From: Sinomicrobium pectinilyticum
GTDB lineage: Bacteria > Bacteroidota > Bacteroidia > Flavobacteriales > Flavobacteriaceae
Length of the DNA: 64,000 bases
NCBI RefSeq assembly: GCF_003725735.1
Contig: NZ_RJTM01000072.1
Coordinates: forward strand, 61,632 to 125,631
Reading direction: 5' to 3'
The notes below the pieces were generated by a model. That model saw only the letters and a program-made list of their open reading frames with translations. It made no database searches and was not told where the DNA came from. The translations under genes and the position numbers were made by a program. Below are positions 51,809 through 60,727 of the stretch, one piece after another. How positions within the stretch are numbered: the first letter of the stretch is position 1; each line of letters begins with the position of its first letter.

Positions 51809-52219
51809 TTATAGTCTCCGGTCCGCTTTTCGAATAGGCAGATCATTGATACTGGCATATCGTTTTTGCATCAGCCCGTTTTTATCAAATTCCCAAAGCT
51901 CGTTCCCATAAGCGCGGAACCATTGCCCGTTTACATCCTCATATTCATATTCGAAACGGACCGCGATGCGGTTTTCGTTGAAGGCCCATAACTCTTTTTT
52001 CAGTTTGTAATGCTTTTCTTTTTCCCATTTTTCGGTCAAGAACCCGATAATTTCATCTCTTCCGTTAATGAACTGTGCCCGGTTCCTCCACTCGGAGTCT
52101 GCCGTATAGGCCAGGGCTACCCTGGCGGGGTCCTTGCTGTTCCATGCATCTTCTGCCAGTTGTACTTTTTCTTTGGCGGTTTCCCGTGAAAAAGGAGGGA
52201 CCGGTTTTCTGATTTCCAT
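51809..52219 (-). CDS. DUF1348/NTF2-like (SnoaL-fold) protein
   Basis: A 136-residue single-domain protein with [78 protein letters not shown] and [20 protein letters not shown]. These are the conserved blocks of DUF1348, a nuclear-transport-factor-2-like family. Some relatives are lipid or aromatic-ring-modifying enzymes, but most are unassigned. It lies 73 bp downstream of the AhpD-like gene and 51 bp upstream of the AraC gene, suggesting one transcript. Confidence 0.86.
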   Translation of the reverse strand: MEIRKPVPPFSRETAKEKVQLAEDAWNSKDPARVALAYTADSEWRNRAQFINGRDEIIGFLTEKWEKEKHYKLKKELWAFNENRIAVRFEYEYEDVNGQWFRAYGNELWEFDKNGLMQKRYASINDLPIRKADRRL

Positions 52220-52292
52220 TATAAATAAATTTAAAAAGTGAAGAATAAGGCGGGCACGGGCTGTGATGTATCCGCCCGGAATAATCGAATGG

Positions 52293-52847
52293 TTAAATTG
52301 CGGCTGATTCCGTTAATTCCGCTTCGGGAAAATCAATGGCTACCGCGACTGCATTGTTAAAGTAATTCGTAAAAATATTCAGAGCAGTATGGGCTATGAT
52401 TTCGGTTATCGCGGCATCCGTATATCCTGCCGACCGGAGGGCCTGTACATCTTCATCACTTACCTCCCCTTTTTTGGCCAGCAGTGCCCTTGCAAAGGTC
52501 AGCGCTGCCTGGGTTTTGGGAATAGCGGATTTACCTTCCCTCGCCGCTTCAATGGCCCGGGGTTCTATCCCGGCCAGTTTTTCCCCGATAAAGCTATGGG
52601 CAGCATTGCAGTAATTACATTTGTTTGCATTGGCAATTGTGAGGGCTATAAGTTCACCCAGTTTACCTCCCAGCGAACTTTTGCCTAACGTTTCGTTCAT
52701 GGTCAGGTAGCTTTCCAATACCACGGGTGAATTTCCCATGGTCCGCATCATGGCAGGGACCATACCTAATTTGGTGTGTATTCCGTCAAACAGTTCTTTT
52801 GTTTTTCCTTTAGCCGTTTCCGGCTGTAGTGCTTCGATTCTTTGCAT
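52293..52847 (-). CDS. Carboxymuconolactone decarboxylase/AhpD-like peroxidase
   Basis: The 184-residue helical protein has the CMD core with the redox motif [19 protein letters not shown] (Cys-x2-Cys-x3-His) that marks AhpD-type alkylhydroperoxidases. The C-terminal half has [20 protein letters not shown] and [19 protein letters not shown]. It is expected to reduce organic peroxides or aid a similar redox reaction. First gene of the AhpD-SnoaL-AraC row; a perfect 14-bp inverted repeat lies in the divergent spacer upstream. Confidence 0.9.
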   Translation of the reverse strand: MQRIEALQPETAKGKTKELFDGIHTKLGMVPAMMRTMGNSPVVLESYLTMNETLGKSSLGGKLGELIALTIANANKCNYCNAAHSFIGEKLAGIEPRAIEAAREGKSAIPKTQAALTFARALLAKKGEVSDEDVQALRSAGYTDAAITEIIAHTALNIFTNYFNNAVAVAIDFPEAELTESAAI

Positions 52848-53003
52848 TTTATTTGATTATTAATATCCAGGTCGTTATTGACAGTACAAAGATTTGAAAA
52901 GTATAACCGCCGGGAAATGGACGAACTTCGCCATCGGATGGATAATTTTCCTCCGGGAGAATATGCCGCTTTCTTCTCCTCCGGAAAAAAACAGCCCCGG
53001 CCG

Positions 53004-53039
53004 TAGAACAAATTCTATATGGTCTTAGAATTTGTTCTA
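53004..53039. promoter_or_regulatory. Perfect 14-bp inverted repeat in the divergent spacer
   Basis: TAGAACAAATTCTA and TAGAATTTGTTCTA are exact reverse complements separated by 8 bp, in the spacer (52848-53175) between the minus-strand AhpD-like gene and the plus-strand secreted protein. The position and the dyad suggest an operator for the local AraC protein, or a hairpin. The rest of the spacer has no gene. Confidence 0.6.
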
Positions 53040-53175
53040 TACCCGTTTTTGTCTTCGCAAAAGGATTGCAATGTATTTTCGGAACTCCTTGTAAAAACAC
53101 TGAATATCAATAAAAAAAAGATTAAGGGAATTGTGCCTCAGCATTCCTTTTCCACGAACAAAATGCCGAACCGTT

Positions 53176-54543
53176 ATGAAACAGTTTTACACCACATTTT
53201 TCTATCTCCTTATCATCTCTTTGCAGGCCCAGGAAAAAACGATGCAATTTACCCTTGACGATAGTTACCGGGTACAGGATTGTGATGTTACGGGCACCGG
53301 TAATTTTTTTATACTGGAAAACGGCAGTGCCGCGAACAGGACCCGGCTTACACTTTTGGATAATGATCTGAACGAGGTATACAGGTTCCGGGGAAAAGAC
53401 AGGATCACTGGGGAAGACCTCATTGCCGTGTCACAGACCGGGAAAAATGCGATCTTCAGGTACGGTGGCATATTCCGGGACAAAGATTTTTATCGTATAC
53501 ACGAAAGCGAATTGTCCGGTTTTCCGGGAAAAGATCCCGTGGAAAACCGCATACAGTTTTTAAATGACGAGGAATTCGTGACTATTGGAAAAAAAGAAGG
53601 GGCCGGTAAAAGAGATAAAGATGTTTACCTGTATGTCAAAAGTCTGTCCGGGCACAATGAGAACAGGGCAAAGCTGGATCTTCCCGGGGGAGCGGAATTC
53701 CGAAAACCGAAACTGTTGTATTTTGACAACGAGATATTTATAGTAGCCTGGACAACCAAAGCCGAAACCACATCCAGGAAGTACGTGTGTACCACCTATG
53801 ACTACCGGGAGAATATACACAGCGAAGCAAAACTTGATTTTGAAGTCAATGATAAAGAGGAGGAAGAGTTTGCCACACTGCATTTAAACAGGGATTCGTT
53901 TTCTTCCTGTCAACCGGCCGGTGCTAATAGTGATAAAAGGACCGTATTTGCCTATCAGCTCCCTACCGAAGAGGCTCGTGGGGCTGTTGTCTATGATAGC
54001 AGTGAAAAGGTATATTACGTTTATGCGGGCGTAAGGAGAGAAAAGGGAGGTTCCGGGTTTTTAGTGTGTAAATACAACCGGAGCGGGCATCCGGTCTGGA
54101 AACAATACCATACAATAGCAGGGGCGGATTTTAAGCGTACAAACGGTTTCAACAGGTATCTTACCTTCGATGTTACCCCGCACTTTTTGGGAATTTCCGC
54201 GTATTCCACCAAAGGAAAGAAGTACTGTAATTTTTACATCCTTAAAAAAGAGGACGGCAGGGTGACAGACAGTAAAATTTTTAATAGCTACAAACTTCAG
54301 ACAGACCGTAACCAATATGCCGGTTTATACTCCAGGTTCAGCTCCGGGGACAAGGGGTATAAAAATATTGTATTCGACAGGTTTACCGTATTCTCTTCCC
54401 TTTACAACCGGGACTTTTCGTCATTTATCGATGCCATAGCCACGAAGACATTGCTAAAAAGCTACCCTACGGCCTGCGGGACCAACGTTATCAGTGTGGA
54501 AAGAAAAGCCAGGACCCTGATTTTTCAGAAATTTACTTTTTGA
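53176..54543 (+). CDS. Secreted protein of unknown function
   Basis: I start at the ATG of MKQFYTTFFYLLIISLQAQE because a signal peptide begins there and should be cleaved at the LQA-QE site; the frame upstream is not protein-like. The 455-residue product is rich in beta-strand repeats of the type RLTLLDNDLNEVYRFRGKD and LLYFDNEIFIVAWTTKAE, as in beta-propellers, but I could not align clear blades. Homologues appear common in Bacteroidota without a named function. It stands alone on the plus strand, upstream of the PUL regulator. Confidence 0.75.
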   Translation: MKQFYTTFFYLLIISLQAQEKTMQFTLDDSYRVQDCDVTGTGNFFILENGSAANRTRLTLLDNDLNEVYRFRGKDRITGEDLIAVSQTGKNAIFRYGGIFRDKDFYRIHESELSGFPGKDPVENRIQFLNDEEFVTIGKKEGAGKRDKDVYLYVKSLSGHNENRAKLDLPGGAEFRKPKLLYFDNEIFIVAWTTKAETTSRKYVCTTYDYRENIHSEAKLDFEVNDKEEEEFATLHLNRDSFSSCQPAGANSDKRTVFAYQLPTEEARGAVVYDSSEKVYYVYAGVRREKGGSGFLVCKYNRSGHPVWKQYHTIAGADFKRTNGFNRYLTFDVTPHFLGISAYSTKGKKYCNFYILKKEDGRVTDSKIFNSYKLQTDRNQYAGLYSRFSSGDKGYKNIVFDRFTVFSSLYNRDFSSFIDAIATKTLLKSYPTACGTNVISVERKARTLIFQKFTF

Positions 54544-54588
54544 CCGGTGGATATTGGGTACATAAGGTAAGAAAACCGGCTGTTTTTA

Positions 54589-55635
54589 CTATATGTTCTC
54601 TTTGTGGAGTTTAGGCCCGGAAGATTCCCGGACAATCAGTTCAGCGGGGAATATTTTGTGTTGTATCTCTGCCTGACCCTTTTTTCTTTGCAGAATGTCC
54701 AGCATGATTTTCATCATGGCCCGTCCGATCTTTTCCAGAGGTTGGGAAACTGCAGTAATGGTAGGGGTGTATATATTAAAGAAGTCATTATCGTCAAAGG
54801 TGACGATACCCAGTTTATGGATCAGTTGGGGGTCTGTCTTTTTTAAAAATTCGATCCCGCCTTTGGTAAGATAATTGGTTGAGAAAAAGATACTGTCGAT
54901 TTCCGAAATGGTTTCGAACTTTTCCAGAAAGGCCTTCTGAATGTTTACCGCTGTTACATTGGTAAACGGCAGTTTTAAGAGGTAAGGCTTATATCCCACC
55001 TGTTTTATTGCTTTCTCATATCCTTGTTGCCTGTTAAGCATTTGCGTTTGTTCGCTATCCGTGGTCAGAAAGACAATTTTTTTAAAATTGTTTTTGATCA
55101 GGTGAGCAGTGGCATCATAAGCAGCTTTTTCGTTGTCAATGATTACATGGCTCACGGGGAGGCCCTCGAAATAGCGGTCAAATAAGACAACGGGGATATT
55201 GTGGTCTATCAGGGACTGAATAGTTGACCGTATGCCTGCGGACGGTACGATAAAAAAACCGTCTATCGAGCGCTCGAGAAAGAACTTGATTAACTCCCGG
55301 GAACGCAGGTCATCATTTTCATTACTGCAAAACACGATCTTATATCCTTTTGTATGGGCAATATCTTCAATGATCCTGGCGATCCTGGAGAAAAAGGGGT
55401 TGCTGATATCCTCTACCATGAGTACGAGTATCCTGGAGCGGCCTGTTCTCAGACTTTGTGCAATGGTATGCGGCTGATAACCGATTTCCTTTATGTAATC
55501 TTCTATTTTCTTTATAACGACATCCGAAATGTTTTTTTCCTTGCCTTTTCCGTTAAGGACAAAAGAGACGGTAGTAGGCGAGACATGGAGTTCTTTGGCA
55601 ATGTCTTTGAGTTTTGGACGAGGTTTAGAGGTCAT
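54589..55635 (-). CDS. LacI-family transcriptional regulator
   Basis: The 348-residue protein has the LacI helix-turn-helix and hinge (LKDIAKELHVSPTTVSFVLN, then IEDYIKEIGYQPHTIAQSL). It is followed by a periplasmic-binding-protein-type sensor domain with ILVLMVEDISNPFFSRIARI, GFFIVPSAGIRSTIQSLID, IPVVLFDRYFEGLPVSHVII and LGIVTFDDNDFFNIYTPTIT. LacI proteins bind operators with a central CG step and are released or recruited by a sugar. It is divergent from the SusC/D-GH92 locus and is its likely regulator; a candidate operator is in the spacer. Confidence 0.93.
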   Translation of the reverse strand: MTSKPRPKLKDIAKELHVSPTTVSFVLNGKGKEKNISDVVIKKIEDYIKEIGYQPHTIAQSLRTGRSRILVLMVEDISNPFFSRIARIIEDIAHTKGYKIVFCSNENDDLRSRELIKFFLERSIDGFFIVPSAGIRSTIQSLIDHNIPVVLFDRYFEGLPVSHVIIDNEKAAYDATAHLIKNNFKKIVFLTTDSEQTQMLNRQQGYEKAIKQVGYKPYLLKLPFTNVTAVNIQKAFLEKFETISEIDSIFFSTNYLTKGGIEFLKKTDPQLIHKLGIVTFDDNDFFNIYTPTITAVSQPLEKIGRAMMKIMLDILQRKKGQAEIQHKIFPAELIVRESSGPKLHKENI

Positions 55636-55837
55636 TTGGTAGAATTAGCTTTGCAGTCCCGGGCATGTTACAATGATGGTTTACCGGCAAATTTATATTT
55701 AAACGTGTCAAAGTACTAAAGATATTCTTTTTAGAAAAGTATTTTCGGACGCTTTTGTATGTTGTAGTATATAATCCTCTCCATTTGTTATGATATTAAC
55801 ATGATTTTAATTTTTTTAAGATTAACATTTTCTTTAC

Positions 55838-55849
55838 TAAATCGATTTA
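55838..55849. promoter_or_regulatory. Candidate LacI operator
   Basis: TAAATCGATTTA is a perfect 12-bp palindrome with the central CG typical of LacI-family operators. It lies 47 bp before the SusC start and on the promoter side of the LacI gene, in the 260-bp divergent spacer. Confidence 0.45.
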
Positions 55850-55895
55850 CTAATTTAGAAGCCTCAAAATATTTAACCATAAACTTGATTTATTG

Positions 55896-58800
55896 ATGAA
55901 AAGAAACACTAGTATTTGTCGGGATAATATTTCCGGCAAAAGTTACCATTGTTTAATGGTATGGAAAGGCAAAAGGAAGTTTTTCGACTTGCTTTATCTT
56001 TTTTTGATTTGTGCGGTTTTGCAAACAAATACTGCTATTGCCGCAGATTATCACGAAGAGGGGAGAAATAGTGCCCAACTCACCGTCTCGGGTACAGTAA
56101 CGGATGAAACAGGAGTGCCCTTGCTTGGTGTCAGCGTATTGGAAAAAGGAACACAGAACGGGACTACAACTGACTTTGAAGGAAATTACAGCCTTCAGGT
56201 AAGTTCTTCCGACGCTGTCCTCGAATTTTCATACCTGGGAATGAAAACCGTTAGCAGAACGGTAGATAACAATGCTACAATAAATGTGAAAATGGCGGAG
56301 GATAACCAGTCTCTGGACGAAGTAGTAGTTGTAGGTTACGGTACGCAGAGCAGAAGGTCTGTCACCACATCTGTAGCTAAAGTATCTGCTGAAGATTTTA
56401 ACCAGGGGGTGGTAACTTCTCCTTTAAATCTTATTCAGGGAAAAATTCCCGGGCTTGCCATTACACAACCGGGAGGAAATAACCCGAATTCCAGTGCCAG
56501 CTTTCAGATAAGAGGGGTTACGTCGGTAACAGGGGACAGGTCTCCCCTGATTGTTATTGACGGTATCCCCGGAGGGAACCTGGACCTGTTACAACCGAAT
56601 GATATTGAATCCTTCGATATATTAAAGGATGGAGCTGCCGCCGCTATTTACGGAACCAGAGGAAACAACGGGGTTATTTTGATTACCACCAAAACGGGAA
56701 AAGCAGGAAAAACTACGTTTGATTACAGTACCTATCTGTCGAGGGATTTTGTAAGGAACCGTCCCGAATTCCTTTCGGCTTCGGAATACAGGGGGCTGAT
56801 AGACAGAGGAATTGTAAGCCCGAACAATGATCTGGGATATTCCACGGATATTTATGATGAGCTATTGGATAAGTCAAATTTAAGTCAGTATCACAATTTT
56901 GTCGCTTCGGGGGGAAGTGAAAACGGTAATTACAGGGTTTCGTTATATATGAGCGAGTTGGATGGTATAGCGAAGGAAAACTCCAGGAAAGAGTATGGCT
57001 TCCGGGCCAGTTTTAACCAATCTACGGCAGATAAGAAATTTCATTTCCAGGGAAGCTTTACCATTAATTTAAATGACGCTAATCTATTGGGAGGTGGTGA
57101 TTTTGGATTGGTAAGCGAATGGAACCCTACAGCTCCCATATACGCACCTTATTCGGTAGAACAGGGGACTCCCTTGTACAATGAGGGAAGGTACGGATAT
57201 TACCAGCCGCAAAACGGGTATAATCCCTTCTCTCAATACGAGAACCGTATCAACAAACGTGACCAGGTAACTTTTTCCGGTGATGCCAAGGTGAGCTATG
57301 AGGTTATAGAAGGTATGACCATCGCTGTTTTCGGATCTTACCAGAGGAACTCCTGGAATGATAGATATTATCGTTCTACCCGGGATTGGAGCCAGTACAA
57401 TGAAGGCAGTTCTTATAACGGTACGGCATATGCCCGGAAGGGAAACCATGTGTCTTATACCAGGACTTTTGAACCTACCCTGAATTATACAAAAAGCATA
57501 GATGACCATAGTTTTGAAATGCTTGGAGGGTATAGTTATCAATATACCACCACAGAAGAGTATTCTATGGATAACAGCGGTTTTACCACGGATGCTTTCG
57601 AAGACTGGAATTTTGGTTCCGGAAATGCTATAACAGACGACTCTCTTCCTCCGATAAACCTGGGAAGCCTTAAGGATGATAATACACTGATTGCTTTCTT
57701 TTCGAGACTTAATTATTCTTATTTAGACCGCTATTTCCTGCAAGCATCCATTCGGTACGAAGGATCTTCCAGGTTTGGTGTAAACAATAAATGGGGGAGC
57801 TTTCCGGCAGTATCGGCAGGCTGGCTGATCTCCGATGAGGAATTTATGGAGAATATGGATTTTCTGTCTAATTTGAAACTCCGAGTAGGTTACGGAATTA
57901 CAGGAAACCAAGGGATACCTAACTATAGGTCAATGATCATACTGGGAACGGGAGGGAAATATCCTGTTTTTGATGAAAGTGGAACCCCGGTTTATTACCA
58001 GACATATGGTCCTAATAGGAATCCCAACCCGGACCTCAAATGGGAGAGGAAGAAAGAGTGGAATATAGGTTTGGATTTCGGGCTATTACAGAACAGGATT
58101 ACCGGCTCTATAGATGTGTATGACCGGAAAACAGAAGATTTGCTTTATGATTATGCAGTATCTCAGCCGTCTTATATACACCGTAACCTTTATACCAATG
58201 TAGGAGTACTGAAAAACAGCGGTGTTGAACTTGCTCTTAGTTTTGCGGTAATGAATAAAGAAGATTTTTCCTGGAATATGGATTTTGTAGGAAACTATCA
58301 GAAAAATGAGCTGGCATCCTTGTCAAACGATCTGTACACTGCAGAGGAAATAAGAGGGGGAAATATCGGGAATCCGGGGAATCTCGGTGATGCCATCCGG
58401 AATAAGGAAGGACAGTCTATAGGAAATTTTTATGGCAAAAAATTCGCCGGGTTTACCGATAACGGAGAATGGTTATTCTATAAAGCGGATGGTTCCGTAG
58501 GAAGGACAGACGAAATGACAGAAGAAGATAATGTTGTTCTGGGCAACGGTTTCCCTAACTTTAATGCATCTTTATCTAATACTTTCAAATATAAGAATTT
58601 CGATCTTACCCTGTTTTTCCGTGGTAAATTTGATTATGATATTCTCAACACCCTCGATCTTTTTTACGGCAATCCCACTTTACTTCCAGGAAATGTACTT
58701 TCATCTGCAGTAGACAATATCGGTAAAATCACTGAAGCACCTCAATATTCAGATTACTATCTGGAAAAAGGAGATTTTGTGAGGTTGGACAATGTAACCT

Positions 58801-59024
58801 TAGGGTATAATTTTAAAATGGGAAGCAATAGCCCGTTTTCTTCCCTGAGACTATATGTCAATGCGAGGAACGTATTTACTATTACCGGTTACAGCGGTCA
58901 GGATCCCGAAGTTTCGGATACGGGACTATACCCGGGTATAGAGGGAATATATGATGGTTCGGACGGAAGAAAATATTATCCCCGGACCACAACGCTTACT
59001 ACAGGGATAAATATTCAATTTTAA
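55896..59024 (+). CDS. SusC-type TonB-dependent oligosaccharide transporter
   Basis: A 1042-residue receptor. The ATG start gives a long, charged n-region before the signal peptide (about residues 28-49, FFDLLYLFLICAVLQTNTAI); an internal ATG (MVWKGKRKFFDL) could be the true start. Next come the carboxypeptidase-regulatory-like domain (GTVTDETGVPLLGVSVLEKG, FSYLGMKTVSR), the TonB box region DEVVVVGYGTQSRRS, the plug (SFQIRGVTSVTGDRSPLIVI, DGAAAAIYGTRGNNGVILIT) and a 22-strand barrel ending TTGINIQF. It imports oligosaccharides together with the SusD lipoprotein encoded 10 bp downstream. Confidence 0.96.
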   Translation: MKRNTSICRDNISGKSYHCLMVWKGKRKFFDLLYLFLICAVLQTNTAIAADYHEEGRNSAQLTVSGTVTDETGVPLLGVSVLEKGTQNGTTTDFEGNYSLQVSSSDAVLEFSYLGMKTVSRTVDNNATINVKMAEDNQSLDEVVVVGYGTQSRRSVTTSVAKVSAEDFNQGVVTSPLNLIQGKIPGLAITQPGGNNPNSSASFQIRGVTSVTGDRSPLIVIDGIPGGNLDLLQPNDIESFDILKDGAAAAIYGTRGNNGVILITTKTGKAGKTTFDYSTYLSRDFVRNRPEFLSASEYRGLIDRGIVSPNNDLGYSTDIYDELLDKSNLSQYHNFVASGGSENGNYRVSLYMSELDGIAKENSRKEYGFRASFNQSTADKKFHFQGSFTINLNDANLLGGGDFGLVSEWNPTAPIYAPYSVEQGTPLYNEGRYGYYQPQNGYNPFSQYENRINKRDQVTFSGDAKVSYEVIEGMTIAVFGSYQRNSWNDRYYRSTRDWSQYNEGSSYNGTAYARKGNHVSYTRTFEPTLNYTKSIDDHSFEMLGGYSYQYTTTEEYSMDNSGFTTDAFEDWNFGSGNAITDDSLPPINLGSLKDDNTLIAFFSRLNYSYLDRYFLQASIRYEGSSRFGVNNKWGSFPAVSAGWLISDEEFMENMDFLSNLKLRVGYGITGNQGIPNYRSMIILGTGGKYPVFDESGTPVYYQTYGPNRNPNPDLKWERKKEWNIGLDFGLLQNRITGSIDVYDRKTEDLLYDYAVSQPSYIHRNLYTNVGVLKNSGVELALSFAVMNKEDFSWNMDFVGNYQKNELASLSNDLYTAEEIRGGNIGNPGNLGDAIRNKEGQSIGNFYGKKFAGFTDNGEWLFYKADGSVGRTDEMTEEDNVVLGNGFPNFNASLSNTFKYKNFDLTLFFRGKFDYDILNTLDLFYGNPTLLPGNVLSSAVDNIGKITEAPQYSDYYLEKGDFVRLDNVTLGYNFKMGSNSPFSSLRLYVNARNVFTITGYSGQDPEVSDTGLYPGIEGIYDGSDGRKYYPRTTTLTTGINIQF

Positions 59025-59034
59025 ACTGAAAAAA

Positions 59035-60648
59035 ATGAAAATCACATATACAAAATTATCCACTTTTTCTTTGATGATATTCTGCCTGGGGTGCATGGAT
59101 TTGGATGAAACACCCTATTCGGAACTTTCGAAATCCAATTTTTATAATTCGAAACTTGAGGTTTTACAGGCAACTCTCCGGCCGTTTACGCACATGCAGG
59201 CCTGGTTGGCATTTACTGGTCAAAGCGGCTATTATTATCACAACGAATTGTCGGCAGACCAGGTTGCATGGCCGCAAAAAGGAAGACATGGTTATGATAA
59301 CGGAGACCACATCAGACAGCATTATCACACCTGGACCCCACAGGAATCGAGGTTGGAAAATACCTGGAGTTTGATGTGGTCCGGAGTAGGATATGTAAAT
59401 GCGGTACTGGAAGATATAGAACAGTTGGATCATGAAAGCCTGGGAATGACAAGCGAAGAACTTGAGTCTGTTATTGCGGAATCCAGAGTTTTAAGGGCTT
59501 TTCATTACATGAAGATCATGGATCTATGGGGTAATGTACCTGTAGTTACTAAAGTAGGAGACCCTGTACAGCCGGAAACCAGGTCCAGAAAGGAAGTTTT
59601 TGAATTTGTGGAAAGCGAATTGCTCGAAAATGCGGACAAATTGCAGAATTTATCCCCCGAGCTTTTAGGCCGGGTATCCAAGGCATCTGCATATGCCATG
59701 CTCTCCGAACTGTATCTTAATGCCGAAATATGGAGTGGAGAGGCCCGCTGGGATGATTGTATAACATATTCGGACAAGCTGATCAACGGAGAAGGAGGAG
59801 GGCTGACAGGAACCCTTCAACTGGACGAAGATCCTTTGGGCCCGTTTAACAATACGAACGAAGATTCGCCGGAAAATATTTTCCAGTTCCCGTTCGACAG
59901 AACACAGGGTTTCGGGTATAACTGGGCCGCTTTTTACGCAGGCTTTTCCAATATGTCACCGGCCCTGGATGTCAATTATTCGGGGAACAATGCCTTTGTG
60001 GTTATCCCTACGGCTTTTGATGCCTATCAGGAAAATGATATCCGTAAACAAGAATGGTTTTTATTCGGCCCCCAGTATCGGTATGGAACTACAGAACCTA
60101 TTCTGGGAAGTGAGGAATATAATGGAGAACCTTTTGTGTATGTTAATAACATAAGAAAAAACAGCCAGGGACAGACCGGGGAAGGTAGTATGACCGACGG
60201 GGAAGAAAACAGCGGGGCCAGGTTCCATAAATACCGCTCCGGAAGACAGGGAGATGATAATTATCTCAATAACGATTATGTTATTTATCGCCTGACAGAA
60301 ATTTATTTTAATAAGGCGGAAGCCCTGATGCGTCAGAATGGCGGAACTGCTACCGCAGAAGCTGTGGACCTGATCAACCAGAGCCGAAAAAGATATTTCG
60401 GATCAGAAGACTGGCCGGGGGAAAGCTATAATACCGGAACCCTTACTATGGACGAACTATTGGCCGAAAGAGGAAGGGAGTTTATCTTCGAAGGGAAAAG
60501 AAGAACGGACCTGATCCGTTTCGGAAAATTCACTGCCGGGACATGGTGGGACAAAACTCCGGATGGAGATGAGCATACCGAACTTTATCCTATTCCTTAC
60601 GATCAGATTATTGCAAACCCAAACCTGGAGCAAAATCCGGGGTACTAA
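59035..60648 (+). CDS. SusD/RagB-family surface glycan-binding lipoprotein
   Basis: The 537-residue protein has a lipobox IFCLGC (Cys20). It shows the SusD pattern: LDETPYSELSKSNFYNSKLE at the start, TWSLMWSGVGYVNAVLEDIE (TPR-like), VLRAFHYMKIMDLWGNVPVV and YAMLSELYLNAEIWSGEARW. The C-terminal RLTEIYFNKAEALMRQNGG and ELLAERGREFIFEGKRRTDL, with LYPIPYDQI near the end, complete it. It caps the SusC barrel and captures the oligosaccharide. It follows SusC by 10 bp. A strong hairpin follows its stop codon. Confidence 0.96.
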   Translation: MKITYTKLSTFSLMIFCLGCMDLDETPYSELSKSNFYNSKLEVLQATLRPFTHMQAWLAFTGQSGYYYHNELSADQVAWPQKGRHGYDNGDHIRQHYHTWTPQESRLENTWSLMWSGVGYVNAVLEDIEQLDHESLGMTSEELESVIAESRVLRAFHYMKIMDLWGNVPVVTKVGDPVQPETRSRKEVFEFVESELLENADKLQNLSPELLGRVSKASAYAMLSELYLNAEIWSGEARWDDCITYSDKLINGEGGGLTGTLQLDEDPLGPFNNTNEDSPENIFQFPFDRTQGFGYNWAAFYAGFSNMSPALDVNYSGNNAFVVIPTAFDAYQENDIRKQEWFLFGPQYRYGTTEPILGSEEYNGEPFVYVNNIRKNSQGQTGEGSMTDGEENSGARFHKYRSGRQGDDNYLNNDYVIYRLTEIYFNKAEALMRQNGGTATAEAVDLINQSRKRYFGSEDWPGESYNTGTLTMDELLAERGREFIFEGKRRTDLIRFGKFTAGTWWDKTPDGDEHTELYPIPYDQIIANPNLEQNPGY

Positions 60649-60660
60649 TTTCACCTGGGA

Positions 60661-60697
60661 AAGTGCCTGAAAATTAATACATTGTTTTCAGGCACTT
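60661..60697 (+). terminator. Hairpin between the susD-like and GH92 genes
   Basis: AAGTGCCTGAAAA and TTTTCAGGCACTT form a perfect 13-bp stem with an 11-nt loop, 12 bp after the SusD stop codon, followed by CTTTTAA. It could partly end transcription or stabilise the upstream mRNA so that SusC/D is made in excess of the enzymes. Confidence 0.65.
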
Positions 60698-60727
60698 CTT
60701 TTAACCGTAAACCATTCATTATTTATC

